DNA of 57,644 bases, taken from contig MLAK01000737.1 in assembly GCA_001839685.1 (NCBI GenBank), positions 11,801 to 69,444 of the forward strand, written 5' to 3'. The stretch's first letter is position 1. The number at the start of each line of letters is the position of its first letter. Shown here piece by piece: positions 10,701-23,300 of this stretch. Source of the DNA: Tritrichomonas foetus. Its lineage: Eukaryota > Parabasalia > Tritrichomonadida > Tritrichomonadidae. The notes below the pieces were generated by a model, which searched no databases, was not told where the DNA came from, and was given only the letters and a program-made list of their open reading frames with translations. The position numbers were made by a program, and so were the translations under genes.

Positions 10701-10925
10701 GAAGCTCAACATCCTTCTATATTCTCTTATGACAACTTTGAGCGTATTATTTCAAATTTGATTATAACTATTGATTCACAAATGGTTGGAGAAGAGACAA
10801 ATAACAGACTTAGAGCTATAATAAAAGCAATGGCAGCAAATCCAGAAAACGATGAAATGATGCAACATATGATTACTGAAGAATTAAGACGTGAAGCTTA
10901 TTATTCAATTGTTCATGATGAGTGA
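7728..10925 (+). CDS. Importin-5/Kap121-like karyopherin beta (HEAT-repeat nuclear transport receptor)
   Basis: A 1,065-residue, all-helical HEAT-type protein, the usual size for importin-5/Kap121 (about 1,090). Residues 1-100 resemble the importin-beta N-terminal region that binds Ran. Around residues 215-320, the segment SSFAEISANFFEPHLAVISQMLCQI through an acidic stretch (SLEDDLND) to ARSTIGSLYDN matches the region of importin-5 that ends in the acidic loop before the central HEAT array. The rest is a long run of helical pairs with little sequence conservation. The expected role is RanGTP-dependent import of proteins through the nuclear pore. The start is set at ATG 7728; the upstream extension begins with TTG. 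TTTTCAAATG places a TCA element immediately at the ATG. Importin-4 or another beta karyopherin is possible. Confidence 0.75.
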   Translation: MNVEQFQLLLLGLSQPSDENNQCSNILMQMCEQNVYEFLRLNLLVLSQEINPRIGHYAITMIYIQVKNGNIFQSLENATSFWTQFVQIVPVVFASPVLPDNSKLLVSHTISYFAIHFFNSNHNTQIQFYILKLFQENPNFEQYIISCIEDIIISTEEFGGFPFEAVSQILIADHQFEASFIPKMKLFFAVAMRFPENPQLIEFFPHLLEKTPPNLMKEMISTMSSFAEISANFFEPHLAVISQMLCQIACNAQCDFRNEAIFCIDSFIKGAPNMCCSKTDFFLPVIQALITIMSEINEEVSLEDDLNDTTPCIIARSTIGSLYDNCINNEKMFFPVKALFEEVRPKLDLLKWPVIHAFIATFVEMGHNVSYVIYNNFEMHNEEDMDKFINDFIQFLNPSVVPHLKIAVFELIESLSCRMLFQPRTSNIIIPIVMNTIVSENNPYVQKEAVLALTCFLDNLVRCNLVVQFRNVIEILAQMLPLSPPYLKPLLVRCFRTFMKSDRYYSSEFHHQYINILWQLYTNTTENDLKIQIISAFTQSFKFTNDSIHLFKIEEVIQKGLTFLNDAIILSEENDEELQQSMINLIILLDERCFPLIQQYNVIMKALEEASQDIQIQSYGQFDVIEMPSVLKKIPSIKAGTKLYILISDERNVHFALTLINRLIWAKIYTFVNMNEIIPKLIDIVQKWINNTYHIEKIAVAAWILLSSLLVFTKGSPIFASIVNTFMQDFFNSIGVGDISYNEHILRIFEKHLADEVLVIPQFVNELLVKLTGYADTVIDNLLKLTTDLIKFEIIDDVSNDEALGRDVNYATITLELVGQTINKLMAQYPDITIPFLQKGYLQKLCELMNNVVAMTYAMIVLTKYCICSHDIPFTTKLVKLLTEIGFKCSHQISSQAFILAAKIFRECDIPNECVLEIYAMYLTAIPEIQENVDSNTGYSDLALGSMAVLIKKYRNIINYDEAAYFWLTAFPIWEENALSDYSYSYLADLLEAQHPSIFSYDNFERIISNLIITIDSQMVGEETNNRLRAIIKAMAANPENDEMMQHMITEELRREAYYSIVHDE

Positions 10926-11673
10926 TTGATATATTATTTTTTTTTTTTTATAAATGTTTTTATCTATCAATCATTCTATTATTTTTCAACTTAGTTGTGA
11001 GTTTTATATGACTGTAATAGACTTTTCTCCACTAAAACGCTATTATACTAACATGATATTATTCATTTCGACTAGACATTGTCAAGAAAGGAAAAATTGA
11101 TTGTTTGAATGAGAAAACATTTGATACATTTAGAAATATATTAGTAAATTTTAATACATTATAAATTGATTTTCAATTAATCCATTATTCCTAAAATGTT
11201 CAAGTGACAACTAAATCAATGAGGCTCACTTAAAATTAATGAAAATGAACAGAGGAAACATTTTCTAACTTTCGTTATTCTCGAGTTTAGATAAAATCCT
11301 TCAAATGTTCTATTTCAATAACCCATGTGAATTAAAGCATGAGAAAAAGAATTTTAAAAAATGATATTACCTAGCTATATTAGTGACATATTCCTCCATC
11401 AGGGAAAATTCATTGGAAAAAAATAAGATATTTCTAATCAGCATTCACTCGAAGATTTTTCTTGCCGATATTTTTTCAAATAAATTTCTTCCTTTATCAT
11501 GTGGGTAATTTACCAACTTATTTTTATTTTCATCTGTAGGAGAGAGATGCACCCCTGCAGTGGAAATGATTTTTCCTTTTTTTCTTTAAATAATTATTAA
11601 AAAAAAAATGATGACAAATTTTATAATAAAATAAAACACGAGAACATAAAACGGAATCACAAAAAAAATCGAA
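10926..11673. other. Intergenic, convergent 3' flanks
   Basis: About 750 bases between the importin gene (+) and the PSI protein gene (-), which point toward each other. It begins with a run of about 13 T after the importin stop and has a short A run near 11,600. No ORF, RNA gene or repeat of note. Confidence 0.4.
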
Positions 11674-12078
11674 TTATTGCATTTGATAATCTGGATGGGC
11701 AATATCGTCGGCTTTGGGCTTTGGTGAGCACATCGGGAAAATGCAGATCCAGAAAACAGCAGTTCCTACGGCAATAATCGAGCTGAATACCGCAACGCCA
11801 ATTCTTGCCCCTAATGAGAGGGGTTCTGCGCTTTCGAGGTGACACTTCATATCAAACTTGAATGACCAGTCTCCGCATGTCTGATTTATTGGACCGTCTG
11901 AATTTCCATTCATGCAAATTTTTGATTCTTTGCACCATCCGCATATTCCATTGCCTGCGCTGAAGCAGGCTTCACAGTTTTGACTGAAATTTGAACAATC
12001 GATATCAGTGCTGAGAAGGTCGAGTGGTTCGGATTGCTGATTGAGTGAGAAGGTTGAGATAAAGAGGAGGTAAATCAT
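11674..12078 (-). CDS. Small type I membrane protein with a PSI/PTTG1IP-like cysteine domain
   Basis: A 134-residue protein. Residues 1-12 are hydrophobic and could be a signal peptide. Residues 27-80 hold eight cysteines in a PSI (plexin-semaphorin-integrin) pattern: DCSNFSQNCEACF, then CGWCKESKIC and a downstream C-x11-C. The order and the CxWC core resemble PTTG1IP (PBF). NQT in this region is a possible N-glycosylation site. One transmembrane helix follows (about 91-113), then a short cytosolic tail ending in HPDYQMQ. The protein should sit in the secretory pathway or plasma membrane with the cysteine domain outside. The function of this family in protists is unknown. It is divergent from the SLC35F6-like gene; their ATGs are about 510 bases apart. 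Confidence 0.8.
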   Translation of the reverse strand: MIYLLFISTFSLNQQSEPLDLLSTDIDCSNFSQNCEACFSAGNGICGWCKESKICMNGNSDGPINQTCGDWSFKFDMKCHLESAEPLSLGARIGVAVFSSIIAVGTAVFWICIFPMCSPKPKADDIAHPDYQMQ

Positions 12079-12586
12079 GATGAATTTTTTATTTAATTCT
12101 GATCCACTTTTTAATAAATGTCATTGAAAATATTATGAGAAAGAAGAAATTACGATCCAAAAAGTGGGATTCGGTAATTCATTTTCACCATAGATAACTA
12201 TTTTCACCAAAACCAGAAATGACATATTTTTTACAACTTTTTCAACTTATGATTGGTCAAATTTTTGATTGGAGAAATTCATGAAATTGATAAAATTCCT
12301 GAAAAATTAGGATTTAACTTATTGTCGACGTTTTTAATCCCTTGAGCCATTCTTCCAGTGAATTGATATTATAATATGATTTTATTTTCGATTCATCATA
12401 AATTAATATTAGAACTAAACAGGGACACATATTAATCCCTACACAATTCTTATATAAAATGACAATAAAAGAATTAATGAGATCATTCATGTTATATCTT
12501 TTGGAGTATTCCCAAAGTGAAACGATATATAAAATTGAGTAGGATTTAATCGTTATTCGCAATTTATAAGTGAACAATTAACCAAA
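12079..12586. other. Intergenic between divergent genes
   Basis: 508 bases between the two outward-facing starts. A leftward frame of 59 codons from ATG 12490 to about 12314 is open, but it is AT-rich, matches nothing recognised, and is treated as background. No clear initiator element is seen near either ATG apart from TTCATCATG at the PSI gene start. Confidence 0.35.
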
Positions 12587-13738
12587 ATGATGAAAAAGAA
12601 ATCGAAAACATGGCTACCATTTCTTGGTCTTGGTTTTGGATCATTATTTGGCAGTCTGATCCAAAAAGCAATGAGCACAACAATTGTTGAGGGGCTTCCA
12701 GGAAATCCTCCACATTATTTTCACAAACCCTGGTTTCAAACTTTGTACATGTTTTTTGCAATGTTTTTATCAATTATTGTTTATTTGATAGTTCAATGGA
12801 AAAAGAACGGAAGAATCAAAATTTCTGTTTCTTTTAAAAATTTTTGTTTTTTTGCAATTCCTGCATTATGTGATCTCTGCATGACGGTTTTGCATCTTGC
12901 ATCTTTTTTATATTTAGGTGTTTCCATTTCTCTTGTTGTTGGTTTCTGTAGAGTTATTTTCTCTGCATTAATTGCTAAATTTGTATTGAAACAGGTCATC
13001 ATGACACATCAGATTTTTGCCATTTGCATGATAATCTGTTCATTATTATTTGTTGCAGTTGCGATTATTAAAGGAACTGGATCACCACCCATAAAAGCAT
13101 CACCAACTGCAAGATTTATCGCAATAGCAGCAAAGTTACTTGCACAAATAATAGATGCATCAAAATCAGCAATTGAGCAGCACATCACACATCAAATGAA
13201 AGTTGATTCAACTTTTCTTGTTGGGGCGGAAGGTTTTTGGGGACTTTTGGCTACTGTTTTCATTTTTATACCAATTGTAACACATTCTAAACCAGGAACA
13301 GTTGTTGGATTCTCTGAAAATTTTGCTGATACATTTGCTATGTTGTCGAATAGCTCATTTTTAAGAATTATAGTTTTTATTGATGTTTTTTATATTTTAT
13401 TTTTAAATATTTTTCATATGCTTGCAGTTGAAAATACATCTGCTTTATTTGCAACTTTATTTGATAGTATTCAAGGCGCAATTGTTTGGGCTTCTCAAGT
13501 TATAATTTATTATTCTCTTCAAAACACAAAATATGACTCATATAAAACATTAGGTGAACAATGGACAAAATGGTCATTTTTGCAAATGTTTGGATTCCTC
13601 ATTTCTATTTTCGCTATGTTGATTTATAATGGATTAATAAAGCTACCATGTTTTAAATCTAATCCAAAATATTATGTTAGAATTCCAAGTGCAGCAGCTA
13701 GCTCAGATAGTGCTGACGTAATCATGTTTGATATGTAA
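12587..13738 (+). CDS. SLC35F6-like multi-pass transporter (drug/metabolite transporter superfamily)
   Basis: A 383-residue protein with about ten hydrophobic helices, close to the 371 residues of human SLC35F6. Family landmarks in order are GSLIQKAMST near the N-terminus, HKPWFQTLYMFFAMF (compare HPFLQAVGMFLGEF), FAIPALCDLCMTVLHLASFLYLG (compare PPALCDMTGTSLMYVAL), a QIIDASKSAIEQH segment, VGAEGFWGLL (compare VGTEGLFGF), and the C-terminal GFLISIFAMLIYNGLI (compare GFLILLIGTALYNGL). SLC35F6 is a lysosomal/mitochondrial membrane protein of uncertain substrate, so the cargo here cannot be assigned. The start is the first of two adjacent ATGs. The stop reads TAAA. CRT-like or other DMT members are less likely given the PALCD and YNGL motifs. 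Confidence 0.85.
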   Translation: MMKKKSKTWLPFLGLGFGSLFGSLIQKAMSTTIVEGLPGNPPHYFHKPWFQTLYMFFAMFLSIIVYLIVQWKKNGRIKISVSFKNFCFFAIPALCDLCMTVLHLASFLYLGVSISLVVGFCRVIFSALIAKFVLKQVIMTHQIFAICMIICSLLFVAVAIIKGTGSPPIKASPTARFIAIAAKLLAQIIDASKSAIEQHITHQMKVDSTFLVGAEGFWGLLATVFIFIPIVTHSKPGTVVGFSENFADTFAMLSNSSFLRIIVFIDVFYILFLNIFHMLAVENTSALFATLFDSIQGAIVWASQVIIYYSLQNTKYDSYKTLGEQWTKWSFLQMFGFLISIFAMLIYNGLIKLPCFKSNPKYYVRIPSAAASSDSADVIMFDM

Positions 13739-14345
13739 ATTATATAATTTTATAAAATTCCGAGTTTGTTATTTTGCTCTTTTTAGTCCTTTCTATGAAG
13801 TGATTAATGCCCTATACCCAAAAACTGTTCGATGGAGGAAACCAAAAATATGTTAATACATTTTTTGTAACAATTATTTAAGCCAATAAATCATATGAAT
13901 TTGAAATTGATAATTATTATATTACAATGAATTACACCTAGAAATAATAACGTTAGTCAAATTTGAGGAAAAATTCAATTCCGCCTATTTTTAAAAGTCT
14001 GACAGATTTAGTATATTTTACACATTATTTTTCATCTCTGCTTAAATAGACCATAGAAATACTATAGTATGAGGTGTTATTCCAAGTTATGATTTTCCGG
14101 AAATAATGCAAAGAAAAAGTTAACACAAACTTTTTCATAAATTATTTGGCATGAGATAATCAATTTTTGGCCAATTTTCATCACAATTTATATTTTGAGA
14201 AATGAATTTTTGTGTATTTTATGGTGGCATTAATTATTTGAATGAAAATAACACCATAAAATAAATTCTTTGGAATTTTCTTGGAAATAAAAATAGATTC
14301 AAAGAAAGTGTCCGTTAACTGCATTCAAAAAAGAAAAAAAATCTG
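13739..14345. other. Intergenic upstream of the giant coiled-coil gene
   Basis: About 600 AT-rich bases with no gene. ATTCAAAAAAG lies 19 bases before the downstream ATG and may be an initiator-like element of the TCAAA form. The last 30 bases are almost all A. Confidence 0.35.
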
Positions 14346-17300
14346 ATGACTGATTTTACCGCAATTCAGAGACATGAATTGCGCGGTCAAGCAGACAACG
14401 ATTTAAACGATGTTTTTGCTTCACGTGCCGATCACCAAGCGTTGGCCGATGAAGTTTCCAGACTTCGAGATTTAGTGTTAAATCTGGAGGCCAAAATCTC
14501 CAAACGAACGATTTTCGACGAGCATTTCTCACGCGACGAGACAAATGAGACGTCAGATATCGAACTTTCACCCGAAAATTTCAAAAAAGTTGTTTTCTCA
14601 TTGAATTGTTTGAAATGTGATCTGAAAAATGCATTAAAAAATGATATTTTTGAAAGCAAAAGGAACCATTTTTCAGAACGCCTTAATAATTTGGAATATT
14701 GTTTTGATAAACAAACAAAATTATTAGAAAATACTACCAAACAAATTGATGATGAAAATATTCAATTAATTATCCATGACATCAAAGAAGCTAATGAAAA
14801 ACAGAAATCTCTTCAAAATGGTGATTATGAAATCCACCAACAAGACGATTTTCTTCTTACTCTGAAAGAGGAAGTTGAAAACTTGAAGAAATCCAACATT
14901 TTCAATAGAATGTCGACAATTGAAAAAAATATTTCTGTTCACAACAAATTATGGAACCAATTTGCAACCAATATAAGTTCTTTGGTTTCAATTGATACAA
15001 ATTTCCAAGCTTCAGATGATCTGAAATATCAAGAAGAACTTAAAGCTACAAACAGTCAATTCTCCGAATTGATTAATCAAATAATCACACAAAACAATAA
15101 CATTTCTACTCCAAAAGCCAAAAATTGTGATATTTCTATTGAACAACTTCGCTTGCAATTCAATGAATCATATTCTTTACTCTCTGAGAAGATAGCAGAG
15201 CTTAAACAAACTCTTGAAAATGAAAAAACTTCTCAAAATGGAAATCAACAAATTATTCATCGAATTGAATCACTTGAAAAATCAAGTGAAAAACAAACTC
15301 AACTTTGGAACCAATTTTCAGAAAATGTTTCAGGTTTGATGTCGATTGACCTTTCATCAGATTCTTTTGATGATGAAACCACTGAAAAACTTGGTTTACT
15401 TAAGAATAAATTTGGAAAGGTTATGGATAAATTCATTGATTCCAAGCAAACTCCAAATAACGAAATTACGAATGATTCTCATTCAATTCGTTGCATGAAA
15501 CATGAAATGGAAGAATTGATTCATCGTGTCTTCCATTTGGAAGAAGATTCGAAAGTTCAAACATCATTGTGGAATCAATTCATTCAGAATATACATAACA
15601 TAATGACTTTCAATCCTACAGACGATAGCAGTATCAGTGAAGGTGGTGAAGAAGCAATCAAAGAAAGTCAGAACCAATTTGCTTCCCTCATTTCGAAACT
15701 AAGTAACAATGATGGCAACAACATGATTACAGCTGAAAGTCCTCTTCCAAATGCTGCTACATTTGTTAATGAAGATGTATTGACAGAATTACAATTCTTA
15801 AAGGAGAAAGTGAATGAACATTCGAAACTTTGGTTAACATTTGAAAATAATGTAAAGAGAATCATGTCACGAAGACAAAAATTGAGTGAAAGTGTATCAT
15901 CATCTGACGAGATGCCTCAATCTGATCAGACTCATGACGAATTTGTAAATGAAATGCAAGAATTAATTGCAGATGTTATTCCAACCAAACAAGCCCAGTT
16001 TGAAAATGAAGGCGAACTACAAAAGATCATGGAACTTGATTATACAATTAAAGGCATTCAAAATGAACTTAACAATCTTAGAACCAATGGCGAAAGTGAT
16101 CGCATAACTAAAATTGAAGAGCAAATGAAAGTTCTCATTGAATTATGGACTAAGTTTGCAAAGAATATCAGTTCTTTGATTTCAATTAGTTATGCTGATG
16201 ATCCAAGAGTATCTGAAGAATTAACAAAAAGTCACAATGAATTTGTGACACTTATTGAGAAACTTATCAAACAAAATATCCCACATGAAACTAGTGAACC
16301 TTCAATAGTTTCCTGTGATCAAAACATCATGACTGAAATCGAATTCATAAAAGCAGAATTACTGAAAATGAAATCTGAACAAGATAACAATTCAAATGCT
16401 ATCATCGAAAATAATAGCGAATCCGAAAAGATCAAGAATGGTTCAAATGGTCAACAGCAAAATGGTTTAAATGAAGAATTTATTCAAGAAATGAACTTAT
16501 TCAAACAAGACACAGCCAATAAAGTACAAAAATTGGAAGAAAACGTTGATATTCAAACTTCACTTTGGGAACAGTTCTCACGAAATATTAATGGACTTTT
16601 ATCGAATAAGATACACGAACCAAGTGACTCAGAGGCAGAAGCTCTTCAACAATGCCATGATGAAATTGTTGATAAGATTGAGCAATTAATTAACCTTCAA
16701 AATGATCAAAATAGTACACCTTCACACGCAGTTACAGTTAGCCCAATCATTGATACAAGTGATCAGGGAGTGAATGGACAAATCACTTCACTCTCTCAGG
16801 AAATTCAAGACATTCATGAAGAACTCCGACAGTTACAAGAAAGATCAACAATTTATGCGGTTAATAATGATGTTATTAATTCAACCAATGGCTTAAGTCC
16901 AATTGATCAAACGCTTGTCAAAGTTCTTCAAGATCGTGTTTCTCAATATCAGAAAGACAATGAACAACGTTTCATTAACATCGAAAGACATGTTGATCTT
17001 CAAACCCAATTATGGGAGCAATTCAATGCCAATCTTCAAGGCCTACTTGAAGTTCAAGATCAAGGTTCATCAAGTGAAGATGGTTCATCACTATTGAAAG
17101 CAAGTTATGATGAATTCCAAACACAAATGAACAAACTTCTTTCTTGCCATAATTCTATTGCTCAGGTTTCACCACAAATTACTCAAGCTTCATTAGATGA
17201 AATCAATCAATCGATTGTTCAACTCCGAATTAAACTTCAAAATCAAATCAATCAACTTCGAGAAGATTTACAGAAAAGATCTCAAGATAAAACTAAATCA

Positions 17301-20300
17301 TCACCCACTTACTCCGAAATTGATTCGCGTCTTCCTCTTCAACAACCAGTCGAACATTCACACAGTTTTTCGAGTTCTAGTTCATCTTCAGGAGAAAAAA
17401 GTCAATCTCAAACATCACCAGATATAGTTGAACAACAAGTTGAAGATCGACATTCAGATTTGATCAACCATCAAGAGATCAACAAAGAAACCAATACTCA
17501 ACAGACTTCAAGTTCATCAAAAGTAGAACAACAATCAGAAGCAGGAACAGAACCAATTCAACAAGATTTGGAAACTGTACAACAAAAACCAGAAGCAGAT
17601 GAAGAACAGGGGCTTTCTTCACATTCACGTTCTTCTTCTTCTCAATCTGAGTCACATTTTGCAACAAAACAGCCAGTCGAGACACAACAGTCACAGTTAT
17701 CAACTTCGACTAAAGGCTCAACATCACCAGCTGAAAATAATGAGCAACCATCAGCATCAATTGAAGGAGAATTCTCACATGTTTCTGACTCTTCTTCTTC
17801 TTCGCCTGATGAACGAATCCACCATCAACAAGAAATCAAGCCAGATTTGTCACAGTCTTTAATCAGCTCTATTTATGAACAAATCACTAAAGTTGAAGAA
17901 GATATCAATTCAAAATTAAATGATATGTGCCGAAATTATCAATTAGAACTATATCAAAAAGAAACAGAAGGTAAAATCAAGCAGCAAGTTTATGAAATTG
18001 ATCGAATCAAATTAAAGCTCACTCGAATTGAAAAAGAAACATCTATACAAACAGAATTATGGAAACAATTCTCACAAAACGTAAATGGATTAGTCAAAAA
18101 GACTGACTATTCAACATCTGAAGATGATGATACGAAGACGTTTAATAATGAAATTATGAATAAGATCAATGAACTTGTTCAAGTTAAACATGACAATGAA
18201 TCTGCCGAAGAGAAAGATGATCAATTATTTACAAAAATTAACACTGATTTAATAGAAATTAAGATAGAACTCGAGCAAATGAAATCTGAAAGAATAGATT
18301 TGACGAATTCAATCGTCTCACTTCAAAAAGACATTACAAATATGAATGAAAAGATATCTTCGATTCAATCACAGGCCCAAAATGAAATTCAATCAGAAAT
18401 CCTAAGACCTACTTATGAGAATACTGTCGAACCATCTCAATCGCCAATCTCTTCTCCTGATATTCAAATACTGAAAGATAAATTAAGCCCAATTGATCAA
18501 ACGCTTGTCAAAGTTCTTCAAGATCGTGTTTCTCAATATCAGAAAGACAATGAACAACGTTTCATTAACATCGAAAGACATGTTGATCTTCAAACCCAAT
18601 TATGGGAGCAATTCAATGCCAATCTTCAAGGCCTACTTGAAGTTCAAGATCAAGGTTCATCAAGTGAAGATGGTTCATCACTATTGAAAGCAAGTTATGA
18701 TGAATTCCAAACACAAATGAACAAACTTCTTTCTTGCCAAGATCAAATAACACAAAATACCAACGAAAGTTATTCTAAATCTATCTATGATCTTCAGTCA
18801 CAAATTGATAAACTGAAGGAAACACAAAGTTCTACTCAAAACACTATTCATGAACTTTTCACCATCTTAAATACTTCTCCAACCACCAACTTCACATATA
18901 ATTCAGATGCTGTAACTCCTTCTTCAACGAACAATCAAAACCATTCCACACCAGTTCAAAATAATAACTCTATATTATTTAATATTTTATCTGACATTAA
19001 TTCAATGCAAAAAGAAATTAGTGAAATGAAGCAAAGTTTGAATTCTGGAAAGAATGCCAATGAATCATCTGCAAGCAAATTCCAGTCCGAAAGTAACGAG
19101 AACTTTATCACACAAGAGAAGATGGAACAATATACAAATGAAGTATTGAACTTAAGAAACTTATTTAACGAAATTCTCCATTCACAAAGTTCTTCAATGG
19201 AAGCAGTTCCTTATTCTTTGGCCAATAAATCTGAATCGTATGCATTTGATTCTAACGATGAAGCACCAATGACATCTGCCACTGACAATAAATCCTATAC
19301 AGATGCTAAATCATATTCATTAACAGAATCACCACCAGCTGATGAACAACAAAGTGAAGTATCTAAGCACAGCGTTTCACAACAAAGTGTTTCATCAAAT
19401 AAGACAATTCCAAGACATAATTTACCAAATGATCTAAATAACAGAGTGAATGAATTAACCGAATCGGTTAAATGTATCAAACATGAAGTTAAGAATATAA
19501 TTTCCAGATTGGATGACATTACGTTTAACGTAATTAATAATAATGACGCTACTAAGGGTGATACTAATGGGGCTAAATCCGATGATAAAACAAGCTCATC
19601 CATACCTTCACAAAGGGGAACAAGATTTGTTACACAAGATTCAATTAATGAATTACTCAAACAAACCGTTAAAACAAACGAGGAAGTTGGCTTACTGAAT
19701 AGAAAATATGAAATAATTCAACAAACACTTGACAACCAAAATTCTCTTTGGACTCAATTTGATTTATCACTTCATCAACTCCTTGCTGTTTCCATGTCTG
19801 ATGATTCTCCAACACTTCAATCTGAACAAATAGAATCAATCCATAAAGCTATAAACTGCATTAAACATGAAATTAAGAAATGTATAGTAATTCAGAATAA
19901 GCACAACATTCAATTTGAGACCAGAAGTCAAGATGAATTGATTTTACAAACCGAAATTAATGAGCTTCTTTCAGAGGTTGCGAAACTTCGTGCTGTATGT
20001 GCAACATTTAATGAAACATCCAATACTCGTGAAATGGCAGAATCTATTAAATCTCTCAAAAATGATGTGGAAGAGCTAAAACAACAGCGTAACTCTGCTC
20101 AGTCATCAATTCATGATAAAATCAACAGCAAAGAAGAAACAACACTATATGTTAATTCTGCCGTCGTTGAAAGATCAGGTGAAGTCATAAATGTTGAAGA
20201 ATCATTTTCTCATTCAGAACAGCCAGTGGAAGCAGACAAGCCATTACCAGTTGACGGCGAAACTCAACTATCACAATCACAACCACAACCACAACCACAA

Positions 20301-23300
20301 GAAGAACAAAATCATAAGCAAATTTCATCATCTTCATCCTCTTCTTCTTGCTCAGCTGATAATGAAGAGCAGTCACTTGTACATAGAGAACCAGCTGAGC
20401 AAGCAGAATTAACAGAAAAACACTCAATTGAGTCTCATCCTGCAATTGTACAAAGTCAACCAACAACAGAACAATCAACGGAAGATGAACAACCAACCTT
20501 TGAGCAAGAAGAACAACCAACAGTAGAAGAAGAACAACAATCAAGTATAAAAGTCGAACAATCAACAGATGATGAACAATCAATTGCAAAAGAAGAACAA
20601 CAACCAAGTATAAAAGTCGAACAATCAACAGAAGAAGAACAACCAATTGCAAAAGAAGAAAAACCAACAGTAGAAGAAGAACCAACAGTTGAACAAGAAC
20701 CAGCTGCAGATCAAAAAGCCAACTCAAACATTTCAAGTCAACATACAGCCTATGAAGATCAACCAATAAATGTGCCTTCTCATGAATCTACAATTTCTCA
20801 GGCTAATAAAGAAATACCCGATGAAATCAAAGATACACTTGTTACTAACCCAACTAATGATACATCATTTGCTTCCCAATCTTCTCTTGATGAAAGAGTT
20901 ACAAAAGTTCGTTCATTGTATGAGACGATTCAGCATCATTCAGATCTCATGCACCATCCATTATCTGAAGAAGCAGCATCTTCATCATCTTACCTTGATG
21001 ATAGAAGTGATATTTCTGATTTAAGCAATCGCCAGAGTACTGCTGACTCTGAATATGGTGCGAGACAGTTTGCATCACAAACTGCATTTGAACAACTAGT
21101 CGAAGAAGTCACAAAAATGAATTCAATTATTCAACAATATGAAGATGATCATGATATATTAATGAGCATTGACACTGAGCTCAAGAATCACACAAAACCA
21201 GTTGATAAACAAGTTCCAGAGACAAATACAGAAATCATGAATGAAATTAACACTCTTAAACAACAATTATCTCAACTTCTAAATAACATAACACAACCCA
21301 CTTCTATGAAATTGTTATCATCATCATCATCATCAGATCACATCATAGCAGAACCAGTACCATCAGGACAAGTAGTTCAACCAGAGTTGTTTGAACGTAA
21401 CATTCAAATCGAAGAAGGAAAACAGCCAAAAGTAGATCCGAATTGTTCTTCAATCAAAGATATTGAACAATCATCACCAGTAGAAGCAGACAAGCCATTA
21501 CCAGTTGACGGCGAAACTCAACTATCACAATCACAATCACAACCACAACCACAAGAAGAACAAAATCATAAGCAAATTTCATCATCTTCATCCTCTTCTT
21601 CTTGCTCAGCTGATAATGAAGAGCAGTCACTTGTACATAGAGAACCAGCTGAGCAAGCAGAATTAACAGAAAAACACTCAATTGAGTCTCATCCTGCAAT
21701 TGTACAAAGTCAACCAACAACAGAACAATCAACGGAAGGTGAACAATCAACGGACGATGAACAACCAATTGCAAAAGAAGAAGAACCAACCGTTGAGCAA
21801 GAACAACAACCAAGTATAAAAGTCGAACAACCAATTGCAAAAGAAGAACAACCAACAGTAGAAGAAGAACAACCAATTGCAAAAGAAGAAAAACCAACAG
21901 TAGGAGAAGAAGAACAACCAATTGCAAAAGAAGAAAAACCAACAGTAGAAGAGCAATCAATTGCAAAAGAAGAACAACCAACAGTAGAACAAGAGCAATC
22001 AATTGCAAAAGAAGAAAAACCAACAGTAGAAGAAGAAGAACAACCAATTGCAAAAGAAGAACAATCAACAGAACAAGAGCAATCAACGGAAGATGAGCAA
22101 CCAATTGCTAAAGAAGAACAACCATATGACGGTCAGCTACATGAAGAAGAATCAAACAAAATCACTTCATTGTCATCTTCCTCATCATCATCGATTCACA
22201 CTTTTGATCACCAGCAAACTTCAGAAGATCAAAAAGAGGAAGTAGAGAAATTATTACCACCAACTTTAGAATCCTCATCAAATGAAACCAAGATCGCATC
22301 ACTTATCGAATTCTGCCAGGCTCTTGGAGAAAGGGTTAAATTACTAGAAAATTCCAGCATCTTAGAGAAAACATCACTCCCATCTAACGATGAAGAAAAA
22401 GCTAAAATCCACAAACTTATTTTGTCACTTGAAGAGGCAGTTGAACGTCAAGAAGACAGAATTAATTTAATCTTCAATGGATTAGAATCATTGGAAGAAG
22501 ATGAAACTATCGAAAAAGGTAAGATATATGAAAAGATTACATCCCAGAAACAATTGCTGGAAAATAATGTTAAGAACATCGAAAAAATGAATGAATTTGA
22601 ACAAGATATTACCACAATCAAAGAACAACTCAGACAACTCAAAGAAAATCAATCAACCTTTGCCAATAAATCATTGGAGAACGAAATTCAGAAACTTAAC
22701 CAAGCCCTCAAAGAACTTAAGCCTGATGATGAAATGATGCATATTACAGATAAAGAACATGATTCCACTGTATCTGAATCCAGTTCTTCTTCATCCCAAC
22801 AACAAGAAGAAACACAGTCACAAGAAGAAACACAACCACAAGGAGAAACGCAACCACAAGGAGAAACGCAACCACAAGGAGAAACACAACCACAAGGAGA
22901 AACACAACAACAAGGAGAAACACAACAACAAGGAGAAACACAACAACAAGGAGAAACACAACAACAAGAAGAAACACAACCACAAGGACAAACACAACCA
23001 CAAGGAGAAACACAACAACAGGAAGAAAACTCAGATCACACAATGATTGGATCAAATGATGAAGTCATCGCTAAACTCGTTGCTTCAGTGCGATGCATGA
23101 AGCACCAGTTAAAGAAAATCCAAAATCAACTTGACGAATCTATGATATTTACGGATCGCGCAGTCGAAATTCAACTTGACGAATTCGAAGATGAAGCTGC
23201 CAACAATCCACAAAAAAATGAATCCCCAGCTGAAATCAAAGATAATTCGAATGAGAATTCACAAGAAAAAGCACAAGCCAACGCAAGAAATCTTCCTGCT

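Noticed and set aside
12314..12490. Leftward 59-codon frame in the spacer before the SLC35F6-like gene
   Set aside because: AT-rich composition, no recognised domain; an extension begins with TTG. Could be a relic but not supportable.
20185..22104. Long Leu/Val-rich open frames on the minus strand (193 and 216 codons)
   Set aside because: They are the reverse complement of the E/Q/P coding arrays and polyserine tracts; composition follows directly from the repeats and starts are arbitrary.
22744..23055. Minus- and plus-strand frames over the QPQGET array
   Set aside because: All frames of an 18-bp repeat stay open; only the long frame of the giant gene continues on both sides.
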